From the IMG/VR virus record IMGVR_UViG_3300044950_000364, positions 1-30,602 of that record: a stretch of DNA of 30,602 bases; one strand, given 5' to 3'. A program made the position numbers and the translations under genes. The notes beneath the pieces are model-generated. The model was not told the origin of the DNA. It searched no databases and saw only the letters and a program-made list of their open reading frames with translations. Positions 5,739 to 13,780 of this stretch are shown here, in pieces; the first letter of the stretch is position 1; every line of letters begins with the position of its first letter. This DNA comes from a virus.

Positions 5739-7787
5739 TTACTTGCTAGTTGCGTGATAAACGCCATCCCAATTTTTAGGTAAGTTTGCGGTTTTGAGTT
5801 CAGAGATTCGGCTTTCCATCATCTCGTAATACTGAATCATCTTTAGATTTTCTGCTTTCAGTCTAATCAAATAGATTTCCGCTTCTTCCCAGTTCATCTC
5901 GTAGTAGAACTCTATCATCTTCTTGTGATGAGAAACAATCTTATTTGCCTTGTCATCGTTCGTGATTACGGTATAAATCTTGATGCCTTCTTTCTTACCT
6001 TTGACAGCGATGTTGTCTAGCTCTAGGAAATTAAAAGAGTTTTCGATGCCTTTCACGGTTTGTTCGCCAACTACGATTCCAACGTGATAAGGTTTGCTTT
6101 GACCTTCTAAGCGAGATGAGAGATTAACTGCATCTCCAAGGCAAGTATAGTCGAAACGATTTTCTGAACCCATGTTTCCAACTACAACGGAGCCAGAATT
6201 GACGCCAACGCCAATGGAAAGTTGCGGTAATTTTTCCAACGCGAGTTGTTTATTTAGCTCATCGAGCTTGACGAACATCTCAACAGCGCACTCGATAGCT
6301 AATTCTTTATGACGCGCTACATCAACAGGCGCGTTCCAAAAAGCCATCACCGCATCTCCAATCAGTTTATCAACAGTTCCATCTTTGCTCATAACTAATT
6401 TCAGCATAGGAGTCATGTAACGGTTAATCAAAGAAGTTAATCCTTGAGGATCAGTCTTGAAGTGCTCGCTGAGTGCAGTGAAACCGCGAACGTCAGAGAA
6501 AAGGATTGTCAAGTCTTTAGTTTCGCCGCCAAGTTTTAATAGTTCTGGATTAGTTTGGAGCTTTTTAACCATTGCAGGAGCAAGATAATGTTCAAACTGC
6601 TTTCTGATTTGCTGCTTCTGTTTAAATTCATTGATAAATCGCATGAACGCAGACACAGAGAAGCAGATGAAGAGAGCGGCAACTATCCAACTATAATCAA
6701 AGAGCAGTCCATTACTGAACGCTTTGACTCCATAAAATACAGGAGCGATCATTAAAGCGATAGACAGTCCAGCACAAACCAAGTAGTTTAACCAGATGAA
6801 CGCAACAACAACGATTAACGCTGCCACTAAACCATAAAGAATCTCGTAAGTGTTAAACTCTGATGGTCTTTCTAATCTTGAGTCATCTAAAAGCATTTGT
6901 GCCGCAAACAAAGGAATTTCGTAACCGTTCTTAATGTTCACTGATGTTGCAACAGTGTTGGAAAGACCTTCTGCTGTTGGTGCAATCATGACGATCTTAC
7001 CTTTAACCTCAGACCAATCTTGTTTGGTGAACGAAAAAGAATCAAAAGTGTATTTAAAGTTTAACCAAACGCGCCCATTTTCGTCAGTTTTAATTGTTTT
7101 AAATTTAGGAATACGAACAGCAGATATGCCAGCTTGATTAACTTTTGCTTGGTAACTTGGATCGTTAGAAGCTACGCGCAAAATTTCTAATGGCAGTGTT
7201 GGGTAAAACTCTTTGTCCACTTGAACGATCAGCGGCAATCTTCTTACTACGCCATCAACTTCAGGCGCAGTTAAAAGCATACCAACGCCAGCAGCAGATT
7301 CGCCAAGTTCTTTCGTCGGCCCAATCGCCGCAGGATAATCAAATAACCAATCATTGATACCGCTACCAACAACAGCAACTCCTCTTGGCACAGGCGAGCC
7401 TTTTCCTTTATTTGCCGCAGACTGACTAATGATTACAGGATATTTACCAAAGGTTTCTTTTAACGCAGAGTCTCCATTGAATCTGTCGTTCTCAGCAAAG
7501 ATGATTGGCAACACAACAATCTCCGCGCCGTTATCAAACGCTTTTATTATTGCGTCAGCTAAGATTTGTCTTGGGAAAGGCCATTGACCATGCTTCTCAA
7601 GAGTTTTCTCGTCTATCTCAATAACTACAACGCTTTCGCTTTTTACTTTCTCTTGAGTGATTTGATAGTAGTCTAACGTTTTTAGCCTCGCAGTCTCAAT
7701 GAAAAATGGGTCTTTAACTCTTAAAGCTACTAAACAAATCAAAACTAACAGCGAAGCTATTGCAGTATAGATTTTATATTTCTTCAT
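5739..7787 (-). CDS. CHASE2-domain membrane adenylate cyclase (class III)
   Basis: A 682-residue protein: one membrane segment (about 7-25), a CHASE2 extracytoplasmic sensor (about 30-305), three membrane segments (about 312-385), then a class III cyclase domain (about 420-610). Metal ligands are D432 (FSDVRGFT) and D478 (DKLIGDAVMAF). K474 and T548 (YTCLGDAVN) are the ATP-type specificity residues, and N555 and R559 (NLSSRLE) are the transition-state pair, so it should be an active homodimeric enzyme making cAMP from ATP. It begins with an ATGA overlap with the FecR-domain gene, and FecR plus CHASE2-cyclase neighbours also occur in bacteria. In a phage it would let an envelope signal raise cAMP in the infected cell. 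A C-terminal helical tail of about 70 residues is unassigned. Confidence 0.93.
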   Translation of the reverse strand: MKKYKIYTAIASLLVLICLVALRVKDPFFIETARLKTLDYYQITQEKVKSESVVVIEIDEKTLEKHGQWPFPRQILADAIIKAFDNGAEIVVLPIIFAENDRFNGDSALKETFGKYPVIISQSAANKGKGSPVPRGVAVVGSGINDWLFDYPAAIGPTKELGESAAGVGMLLTAPEVDGVVRRLPLIVQVDKEFYPTLPLEILRVASNDPSYQAKVNQAGISAVRIPKFKTIKTDENGRVWLNFKYTFDSFSFTKQDWSEVKGKIVMIAPTAEGLSNTVATSVNIKNGYEIPLFAAQMLLDDSRLERPSEFNTYEILYGLVAALIVVVAFIWLNYLVCAGLSIALMIAPVFYGVKAFSNGLLFDYSWIVAALFICFSVSAFMRFINEFKQKQQIRKQFEHYLAPAMVKKLQTNPELLKLGGETKDLTILFSDVRGFTALSEHFKTDPQGLTSLINRYMTPMLKLVMSKDGTVDKLIGDAVMAFWNAPVDVARHKELAIECAVEMFVKLDELNKQLALEKLPQLSIGVGVNSGSVVVGNMGSENRFDYTCLGDAVNLSSRLEGQSKPYHVGIVVGEQTVKGIENSFNFLELDNIAVKGKKEGIKIYTVITNDDKANKIVSHHKKMIEFYYEMNWEEAEIYLIRLKAENLKMIQYYEMMESRISELKTANLPKNWDGVYHATSK

Positions 7788-8971
7788 CTCTGAGTAATGT
7801 AAACTTTACTTTTTTCGCCGTAGTTTAAAACGTAAGCCTGACCATTAACTGTAACAGTAGAATTAGCGTCGTATTTGGTGGTAAATTTGATTACACCTTT
7901 ATCAGTAGATAGAGATAATGAAGCATACTTTCCATCAGTAGTGAATCCGTTGTTAACGGTGGTTGTTCCTGATGTTATATTATTTGTCTGAATTGGATTC
8001 GTGATTGAAGGAACTATAACTTTAGGAACTTCTTGAACTGTTGCAATATTTGCCACGGTTGCAGGAGCTTCGACTTTTGGAGCTTCAACTGTTGGAGCTT
8101 CTATTTTAGCGTCCAATTTTATTTGAGCAACTTCTATTTCTTGTTTAGGTGGAGGCGGAGCATCTGTTGTTGTGCTTGCGGCTTCTGTTACCGATTCAGC
8201 AGTAGTTTGTTGTGCTACTTGAGTTTTGGTATCTCCAGTTTTCTTATTTGATTTATCGTCTTTCTTGTCTTCGACTTTATCTTTTTCAGACGAAACTTTT
8301 TTTGTTTCTTTACTATTCTTTGTGATAGATTTATTACTCTCTACAAGAAGATTATTATTGATCTTAGATTCATCAGTTAAATCAAGAATAACTGGCGATG
8401 TTGGATTAGAAAAAGCAGAAGCGACGAACGTAGCTTGATAAGCTTGATTCAACACAACTGTACCACTAGAGTTGGTAACTTCAATGGAGCCTACAACTGG
8501 AGGCAAGCCAGTTAACGCTGGAAGCGACGGCAAAAGAACAATTAAACTTTTACCGTCTTCTCCTACGCTCATTGAGAAATCAGTTCCTCTTACTGATACA
8601 ACAGCGGTTGGAGTTTTAATCTTTACGTTTTCTTTGCTATTCTTGGCAATCAATCCAGAAGTATATCTAATGGTTCCTGATGCGGCTTTGATAGACAAAG
8701 AACCTTTGCCGCTTGATGGATCGTAAACGAATTCATCAATTTTAAGTTTAGAAAACTCTGTGATCTGAAGTCTTGTGTCATCCACAAAGGAAATGCCAAC
8801 GCGAGATTGAAGCGTTTCGATTGTGTCGAACATCTCAATCCCAACGTTGGCTTTACCCTCGATCTTATCCTTATCTCTGGTAATTTGAGTTGGCCCAGTA
8901 GCCTCTGTTATTTTACCAGATGAACCAAAAAGAGATAAAGCCGTTAATAAAAATATAACGGCAATTCTCAC
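7784..8971 (-). CDS. FecR-domain periplasmic protein
   Basis: A 395-residue protein starting at GTG (8969-8971), 1 nt after the curlin-like gene. Residues 1-16 form a Sec signal peptide. A FecR domain follows (about 40-145), with VGISFVDDTRLQI, LKIDEFVYDP, GTIRYTSGLIAK and the diagnostic TAVVSVRGTDFSM (about 122-134). Then comes a Lys/Asp/Ser-rich linker (about 205-250), a Thr/Ala/Pro-rich stretch with APTVEAPKVEAP (about 293-304), and a small beta-rich C-terminal unit (about 340-395). FecR domains relay or bind in the periplasm. Coupling to the downstream CHASE2 cyclase by ATGA suggests the pair senses something in the envelope, possibly exported curlin-like fibres; that is inference. The linker could span peptidoglycan. 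Confidence 0.88.
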   Translation of the reverse strand: MRIAVIFLLTALSLFGSSGKITEATGPTQITRDKDKIEGKANVGIEMFDTIETLQSRVGISFVDDTRLQITEFSKLKIDEFVYDPSSGKGSLSIKAASGTIRYTSGLIAKNSKENVKIKTPTAVVSVRGTDFSMSVGEDGKSLIVLLPSLPALTGLPPVVGSIEVTNSSGTVVLNQAYQATFVASAFSNPTSPVILDLTDESKINNNLLVESNKSITKNSKETKKVSSEKDKVEDKKDDKSNKKTGDTKTQVAQQTTAESVTEAASTTTDAPPPPKQEIEVAQIKLDAKIEAPTVEAPKVEAPATVANIATVQEVPKVIVPSITNPIQTNNITSGTTTVNNGFTTDGKYASLSLSTDKGVIKFTTKYDANSTVTVNGQAYVLNYGEKSKVYITQR

Positions 8972-8972
8972 G

Positions 8973-9689
8973 TTATGGAATAGGAATTAAAGCAGCGGCG
9001 GTTGTGCTTTGCTGAATAGAAACTGTATTGAAGCTACCAGTCAAATTGTAGGTCAAGGTTTGTTTTTCTGAACCTGCTTGCTGGAAGTTCATTGTGTTTG
9101 AGCTTCCTAAGACAGTTACAATTTGGCTATGACCGCTGCCAGCAGCGTTTCCACCGGGGTTGCCGTATTGAGTTGTAGTTAATAAATTGCTGGAACCAGT
9201 GATGAGATAATCTAATTTATTATATTTACCATCGTCGATTCCAACTTTCATTACGTTGCTGTTACCAGTAACGACGAATTTAACATCGCCATCAACAGTA
9301 GTAGCTTTGTCGGTACTACCAACAGTAGCTTCTTTATTAAGCAAGAATGTATTTGAGTTACCAGTAAAGGTTAAGTCAATATCATTATTTGCTCCATTTG
9401 TGAACATCTTTAGGTTATTGCTATTACCAGTAGTAATAGATTTTAGGGTCAAGTTGTTGCCGATCATAGAGAAGTTAGCTTCGTTATCGTCTCCAACTTG
9501 TCTCATCTCGAAAGTGAGATTGTCGGATGTTATTTCGCTGGGAATTCCAGACGAACCAATTTTATTAACGCTACCAGTTTGAACAAGAGTTGTTGTACCA
9601 GTAGTGGTGATTTGGTTAATGTATATTTGATTCTGCCCAAAGCAAAGGGCTGATAAAAATACATACAGGGCTAATAGTTTGATTTTCAT
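8973..9689 (-). CDS. Curlin-like (CsgA/CsgB-type) secreted repeat protein
   Basis: A 238-residue protein with a Sec signal peptide (MKIKLLALYVFLSALCFG, cleavage near residue 18). The mature part is a run of about 11 imperfect units carrying GxxN, e.g. QVGDDNEANF (64-73), TTGNSNNLKM, FTGNSNTFLL, VTGNSNVMKV, ITGSSNLLTT, VLGSSNTMNFQQ and LTGSFNTVSIQQ. This matches the glycine-asparagine turn and alternating strand pattern of curlin repeats (x-G-x-x-N), with canonical Gln preserved mainly in the first and last units. No Cys in the mature protein. It starts with an ATGA overlap with csgG, so it is almost certainly the substrate of the pore. It likely forms an extracellular amyloid-like fibre or a nucleator. 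Confidence 0.8.
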   Translation of the reverse strand: MKIKLLALYVFLSALCFGQNQIYINQITTTGTTTLVQTGSVNKIGSSGIPSEITSDNLTFEMRQVGDDNEANFSMIGNNLTLKSITTGNSNNLKMFTNGANNDIDLTFTGNSNTFLLNKEATVGSTDKATTVDGDVKFVVTGNSNVMKVGIDDGKYNKLDYLITGSSNLLTTTQYGNPGGNAAGSGHSQIVTVLGSSNTMNFQQAGSEKQTLTYNLTGSFNTVSIQQSTTAAALIPIP

Positions 9690-10480
9690 TGTTTTTGAGG
9701 GGTTTTATATTTCCAGAATCCCGATTTCTGTCCTTGATCTACTATCTCTATCACTGCTTGTTCAATAGCACTTCTAACAGCTATCGTATTTGGTTCGTTG
9801 GCAGTTAATCCAAGTTCAGCTTCCACAGGAGTTACGCCGTGTTCGTAGAATTTGAATAGATTGCCTGAAACCGCGACACTAGAAATTGTTTTAGTTACAG
9901 CTACACTAAGTAGTATCTCACCTGTTTGTACGCTAACGAAACGAAGTGATACTGTAACAACGTCTTTGCGATATTGAGCACTAGACGATATGCCAAGAAC
10001 GCTTGCACCAGCGCCACCAGTAATTATGTTGGTGTCGTAGCCGATGATACCACCTTCTGCAATGATGCCAGCAAACAGCATAGGAGAGAGCTTTTCAGCG
10101 TCTCTGCCTTGAAAGGTTTCTCTCGTTTGGTTGATTAGCTGCCGTTCTCTAATGATATTGTCTAAACTGGTGCGTTCTAACACCTGAAACCATTGACCGC
10201 TGCCAGCAACGCGCAAAGCGTCTATAAGCCAGCTTTCCGCGCCTTGTGTGACTGCGGACGAAAAAGAGGCGTAGGAATCTACAGTTTTGCGTTGACCAGT
10301 CTTATCGACGAAAGAATAGACGGCAATGCTAATTCTAGGACTCTCTGGAGGCGGTAAATTACGCAACTGCTGCTCCAAAGGTGGAGCTTGCAGTTTAGGC
10401 TTCTCTAATATAGCAGGTTTTTGCGGAAAAGATGAGCAACCTACTAGGAAAAGAAGTAAGAATGGAGTTAACCATCTCAT
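9686..10480 (-). CDS. csgG: CsgG, outer-membrane curli secretion pore lipoprotein
   Basis: A 264-residue lipoprotein: signal peptide with lipobox LVGC (Cys15), then a complete CsgG fold. Conserved stretches include SIAVYSFVDKTGQ (51-63), SYASFSSAVTQGAESWLIDAL (69-89), VLERTSLDNIIRERQLI (100-116), GGIIGYDTN (143-151), TGGAGASVLGI (154-164), and VSLRFVSVQTGEILLSV (177-193). F73 lines up with the constriction Phe56 of the E. coli pore. CsgG forms a nonameric outer-membrane channel for unfolded curli subunits. The gene has the strongest Shine-Dalgarno in the window (AGGAGGTG, 10488-10495), located in the last codons of csgF, which couples the two. The sequence is closer to the general bacterial CsgG form than to that of E. 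coli. No CsgE gene is seen. Confidence 0.95.
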   Translation of the reverse strand: MRWLTPFLLLFLVGCSSFPQKPAILEKPKLQAPPLEQQLRNLPPPESPRISIAVYSFVDKTGQRKTVDSYASFSSAVTQGAESWLIDALRVAGSGQWFQVLERTSLDNIIRERQLINQTRETFQGRDAEKLSPMLFAGIIAEGGIIGYDTNIITGGAGASVLGISSSAQYRKDVVTVSLRFVSVQTGEILLSVAVTKTISSVAVSGNLFKFYEHGVTPVEAELGLTANEPNTIAVRSAIEQAVIEIVDQGQKSGFWKYKTPQKQ

Positions 10481-10482
10481 CC

Positions 10483-10938
10483 TTATCCACCTCCTGGTTT
10501 GAGGACTCCAACAGGAAGCTGAATTTGTGTAGAACTACCTGTTGCGGGGTCGTTGATATATAGCGTTACTAAATCGCCATTCTTCTGCCAAGTGACGGTT
10601 GCGCCACCTTGTAAATTAATAATACCAAACGTTTCGCCGTTTGAATTGAAAATCTGATCTGTAACTTGTGAGGCTAACTGGGAATAAATTCTTGCCTGTA
10701 AGTTATTTATGAAAGTATTAAGCGGAGTATTTGTAGCTTGAATCTTTTGTTGTTCAAGATCAGCTTTTAAGTTATCCTTAACAGCTTGCTTACGAGTTCT
10801 CGCTAAATTCTCTACAGTGAGAGCGTGTCCAGAAAAGTTAGCTCCGTTGAATACCGGAGACTTGAAGCCATGGACCATCTCGCTTCCATGCGAGCTGGAA
10901 ATAAAAATAAATAAAATTAGAAAAAATGCCTTCTTCAC
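10483..10938 (-). CDS. csgF: CsgF, curli assembly partner of CsgG
   Basis: A 151-residue protein starting at GTG (10936-10938). A Sec signal peptide (about 1-18) is followed by VHGFKSPVFNGANFSG, equivalent to the N-terminal segment of E. coli CsgF that inserts into the CsgG barrel and forms a second constriction. The C-terminal part has the helix LNTFINNLQARIYSQLASQV and strands ATVTWQKNGDLVTLYINDPATG and STQIQLPVG, matching the CsgF globular domain. A central 35-residue stretch rich in Lys and Gln looks helical. In E. coli CsgF anchors curli nucleation to the cell surface. No Shine-Dalgarno is visible in the 11-nt gap upstream; translation may be coupled to the preceding gene. Confidence 0.9.
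   Translation of the reverse strand: MKKAFFLILFIFISSSHGSEMVHGFKSPVFNGANFSGHALTVENLARTRKQAVKDNLKADLEQQKIQATNTPLNTFINNLQARIYSQLASQVTDQIFNSNGETFGIINLQGGATVTWQKNGDLVTLYINDPATGSSTQIQLPVGVLKPGGG
10488..10495 (-). promoter_or_regulatory. Strong Shine-Dalgarno (AGGAGGTG) for csgG inside csgF
   Basis: The last codons of csgF (Pro-Gly-Gly-Gly) supply AGGAGGTG, 7 nt from the csgG ATG at 10480. Most neighbouring genes have weak or no such site, so csgG is expected to be translated more efficiently and coupled to csgF. Confidence 0.7.
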
Positions 10939-10949
10939 TTATCATACTA

Positions 10950-11612
10950 TTACACTTTTTTATCGGCTTCTTTGAATTGATAGAAGTAATCGTCGTTATC
11001 TAAAGCTAACCACTTGCCTTTACCTTCGCAAGTGAACTCTTTATCAAAGACTTTCCAATCTGGTTTCTCTAATTTTTTAGCGATAAAAGCGCCACCATCT
11101 CTCCAAACAACTCTATTATTTGGCTGAAAGAATAATTGATTACATTCTTTACCTGTTGAGTCTTGAAGACCCCAAATAAGATGGCCGCATTTGTGTCCTC
11201 CAGCCATTTCAGAATAGCCAAACGCAGCATCAGGATTATCGTGCCAGTCTATCGTGAATAAGTATTTGCCTTTAACCCATTCGTGATTCTTGAGTTGAAC
11301 TTCTACTGATGCGTTCTTATGGTATTCGTATCTCGTTACGGACAAGACGTTTGAATAACAATCCCAAAGCTGCAACCAATCTAAAGGATAGTTAGAGTGT
11401 TTAGGATCTAGGGTTAGATAATGAATAGGAACTCTATCATGTCTAGAACCATACTCTGTCATTATTTGAAATGTAAGACAGCGACGAGTTAATGAGGTAA
11501 CTCCGAAAACTTCACACGAAATATATTCTTTTTCAGTTTTAGTATGATTATAAAGAAAGTCGCTGCTTAAATAAGCATGAAAAACAGGAATATTCGCATT
11601 TAAGTATGGCAT
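10950..11612 (-). CDS. Conserved phage hypothetical protein (220 aa)
   Basis: The start MPYLNANIPVFHAYLSSDFL and the internal PLDWLQLWDCYS, GYLFTIDWHDN-like (residues about 120-128), HKCGHLIW and FQPNNRVVWRDG segments form a pattern I associate with a conserved phage and cyanophage protein of unknown function. It is beta-rich, with many Trp and Tyr, no signal peptide and no membrane segment. It overlaps the upstream gene by 1 nt (11612) and ends 11 nt before csgF, which places the curli module in the same transcript as ordinary phage genes. Confidence 0.75.
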   Translation of the reverse strand: MPYLNANIPVFHAYLSSDFLYNHTKTEKEYISCEVFGVTSLTRRCLTFQIMTEYGSRHDRVPIHYLTLDPKHSNYPLDWLQLWDCYSNVLSVTRYEYHKNASVEVQLKNHEWVKGKYLFTIDWHDNPDAAFGYSEMAGGHKCGHLIWGLQDSTGKECNQLFFQPNNRVVWRDGGAFIAKKLEKPDWKVFDKEFTCEGKGKWLALDNDDYFYQFKEADKKV

Positions 11613-12265
11613 TACTTAACTTTACGTTTTTTAATTGGCTTTTTGACTTCTTTATTCTTATTTTTAATAAAATCTTTCATGTCTTCCAGCTTCATAATAT
11701 CTAAATTAGTGGTAATATGATTATAGAATTCAGGGAAACATTCTTTGAACAGCTTAAGATTAATAACTGTTGATTCCATAGATGGTCTGGAAAAGGAAGA
11801 GTAAAGAGCTTTAACCGCTAGTTCATCGCCTTGTATAACTGCTTCGCGCAATTCTGGGCATAGGAAAAGGCCAAGGAAGCAATCTTTAAAGCTATTGACT
11901 AACATCCCAATAGATAATTCAAATTGTTTTTGATTTACGAAAAATGTTTCGACTGGGATATTCCAGCTAACCATTGTATCATCGCCATAATCAATACTAA
12001 TCTTAAGAGCTTTCTCTTTTATCTTGGACCAAATAACCTCACCAAGATAAGGCTGGCAAACAGCGAAAAATCCAGATAGTCTTTCTCTAATGTCCGCATC
12101 AATCTCTGAATCAAATTGAGTGTTGACTGCGATCTTAGTTAGATCAATAATAGCCTCTTTAAAGTTTTTACGATTAACTTTCTTTTTCAAAACAGATTCA
12201 AAATCTTTTTTTACTTTAGAAAATTCTGTAAACAAAATTGTTTCTTGTTCTTCGTAAGTCATCAT
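11612..12265 (-). CDS. Hypothetical protein (217 aa)
   Basis: Not recognised. The start is the ATG at 12265, with GGAGG 7 nt before it and an ATGA-type overlap with the upstream gene's stop (12262-12264). A longer frame to 12316 exists but lacks this support. The protein is helical and acidic in the first two thirds, with the segment CFLGLFLCPELREAVIQG in the middle, and ends in a basic tail (KNKEVKKPIKKRKVK) that could bind nucleic acid. No membrane segment is evident. Confidence 0.65.
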   Translation of the reverse strand: MMTYEEQETILFTEFSKVKKDFESVLKKKVNRKNFKEAIIDLTKIAVNTQFDSEIDADIRERLSGFFAVCQPYLGEVIWSKIKEKALKISIDYGDDTMVSWNIPVETFFVNQKQFELSIGMLVNSFKDCFLGLFLCPELREAVIQGDELAVKALYSSFSRPSMESTVINLKLFKECFPEFYNHITTNLDIMKLEDMKDFIKNKNKEVKKPIKKRKVK

Positions 12266-12492
12266 TGTATTTCCTCCAGAGCAGATAGTGTTTCTGGGTC
12301 GATTTTCGCGCTCCAATTATTTGTGAAGTCCCAATACTCTAATCTTTGATCAAACAAGTCTTTTGACTTAGAGAAAACATTAAGAATGTCTCCAGAGAAA
12401 AGAGGAAGAACAGTTTGAGAGTTCTCTTTGTAATTGAAACACAGAAGAGGACAAGTCTTCGTTACAAGATATCTACTCATTAGCTTTTCCAT
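12262..12492 (-). CDS. Small hypothetical protein (up to 76 aa)
   Basis: Not recognised. Two starts are possible: ATG at 12492 (MEKLMSRYL) overlapping the upstream gene by 13 nt, or ATG at 12480 (MSRYLVTK) forming a TAATG overlap with the upstream stop. I cannot decide between them; no strong Shine-Dalgarno is present. The middle has short strands and the end is acidic and helical (DPETLSALEEIQ). Confidence 0.55.
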   Translation of the reverse strand: MEKLMSRYLVTKTCPLLCFNYKENSQTVLPLFSGDILNVFSKSKDLFDQRLEYWDFTNNWSAKIDPETLSALEEIQ

Positions 12493-12794
12493 CCAGAATC
12501 AGGTTGCTGAAAAGAGTGAAGTGTAATCATGCAGTCGCAAACATAATCTTGTGTTGCGAGCCAACCGAGAACTCGCAACTTTTCAAGCCCAAAGCCAATG
12601 TTCTTCACTTCCATTTCAAATCTTCTTGGAGTTTCGATTGGAAGACCTTCTTCAGAAAGTGTGATAAGAAGCATAAGCTTTTTATCGTCGAGATCATTTG
12701 TGGAAATGATCGAAGCTTTGTAAGGGGTAAGCTCCTGAATGTTAAGATGCTTGCGCGACTTTTCAGTCAAAGCAAATGTGATTTCGTATTTCAT
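12480..12794 (-). CDS. Hypothetical protein (104 aa)
   Basis: Not recognised. It has an alpha/beta character with an early helix (TEKSRKHLNIQEL), the strand KLMLLITLSEE and a Cys pair in DYVCDCM near residue 85. Its start makes an ATGA overlap with the stop of the glucosyltransferase-like gene (12791-12794), so the two are probably translated together. Confidence 0.6.
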   Translation of the reverse strand: MKYEITFALTEKSRKHLNIQELTPYKASIISTNDLDDKKLMLLITLSEEGLPIETPRRFEMEVKNIGFGLEKLRVLGWLATQDYVCDCMITLHSFQQPDSGWKS

Positions 12795-13780
12795 TTTAAA
12801 AAGTTTTTAATTTTTTGAATAGCGTCAGATTTTTCGGCGAAAGCTTGAGCAACGAATTGCTTTTGATGCTTTAGCTCTTCCTCGTAATTGAGAGAAGAAA
12901 CATAAGTTGTCAAGCCTTTTGACAATCTTTTTTCGTCAACTAATACATTTGGAGATAAATTATATCCGCAGTTCTTGATTGTGTTTTCGCATCCAGCGTC
13001 AAACAGCATTACAACGTCGCTCATTAAAGCTTCGTAAAAACGATTAGCCAAGAACGCATAGTTGTTGTGAGTGTGCAAATCTTCAATGTAGATTGAGTAT
13101 TTATATTTGCGTAAATCCTCTTCGTTCTTCTTCCAAGATAACTTTTCAACATAAGCACATTTGCAGTTGATCGCTTGGAATTTCTTGACGTTCTTTGGTG
13201 AACAAGAAAGAGAAACGCCTTCTGTTAAGAACTTCTCAAAAGAAACTTGGCGATGCTTGCGGTAAGTGCCGTAGTAAATGATACCGTCTTTATCAGCAGG
13301 ATTTGTAGGATTGCGCGTATCCATAATCAAAGAATTGAGATTCACAGTGAGCCACTCAACGATAAAGTCGTTCAGCTTTTTGCCCGCAATGTTCTTGTTG
13401 AGAATCCAGTGGCGATAACCGCTACGAGGATTATTGCAGATCATATCATACTTTAATCCATGATTGATTACGCCATAGCGAAGAAGCTGATTGTCTTCAA
13501 TGTCATGATCGTTAACGAGCCAAACGTATCTCGCGTTTGGATTCTTCGTCAGAATCTCGCGGTAAGGAACATGAGGCATATACGGTGACGCATACGCGCA
13601 AATGATTACGTCGTACTGGTTGGCTAAGATTTGTGGCAATTTGTATTCGCCATCCAATAAGTCTGCGCCGAGTGCCTCGGCCAGAATCAAGCTGTTACGG
13701 CAATGAACGATTGATGTATCGTCAAACTCATTTGACAGCGGCTTTCTCTTGCTTGTGCTTTCGATGATTAAGATTTTCAT
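12791..13780 (-). CDS. GT-B glucosyltransferase resembling T4 DNA beta-glucosyltransferase
   Basis: A 329-residue protein. Its order of motifs resembles T4 beta-glucosyltransferase, which moves glucose from UDP-glucose to 5-hydroxymethylcytosine in DNA: a first strand MKILIIES; RYVWLVNDHDIED (84-96), where D91 lines up with the catalytic Asp100 of T4; IIYYGTYRKHRQVSFEKFL (167-185), like the UDP-binding GGSFRSGQR region; and LANRFYEALMSDVVMLFD (244-261), like LRVWETMASDAVMLID with the ribose-binding Glu (E250). A helical C-terminus follows, as in T4. Length is close to the T4 enzyme (351). The comparison is from memory, not a search. It overlaps the deaminase gene by 53 nt. The substrate could also be another hypermodified base or a surface glycan. 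Confidence 0.7.
   Translation of the reverse strand: MKILIIESTSKRKPLSNEFDDTSIVHCRNSLILAEALGADLLDGEYKLPQILANQYDVIICAYASPYMPHVPYREILTKNPNARYVWLVNDHDIEDNQLLRYGVINHGLKYDMICNNPRSGYRHWILNKNIAGKKLNDFIVEWLTVNLNSLIMDTRNPTNPADKDGIIYYGTYRKHRQVSFEKFLTEGVSLSCSPKNVKKFQAINCKCAYVEKLSWKKNEEDLRKYKYSIYIEDLHTHNNYAFLANRFYEALMSDVVMLFDAGCENTIKNCGYNLSPNVLVDEKRLSKGLTTYVSSLNYEEELKHQKQFVAQAFAEKSDAIQKIKNFLK

Noticed and set aside
9256-9582. 108-aa plus-strand ORF
   Set aside because: It is the antisense shadow of the repetitive curlin-like gene; the repeat creates open antisense frames.
12900-12925. Inverted repeat TTGTCAAG/CTTTTGACAA as operator
   Set aside because: It lies inside the coding sequence of the glucosyltransferase-like gene and is explained by its codons.
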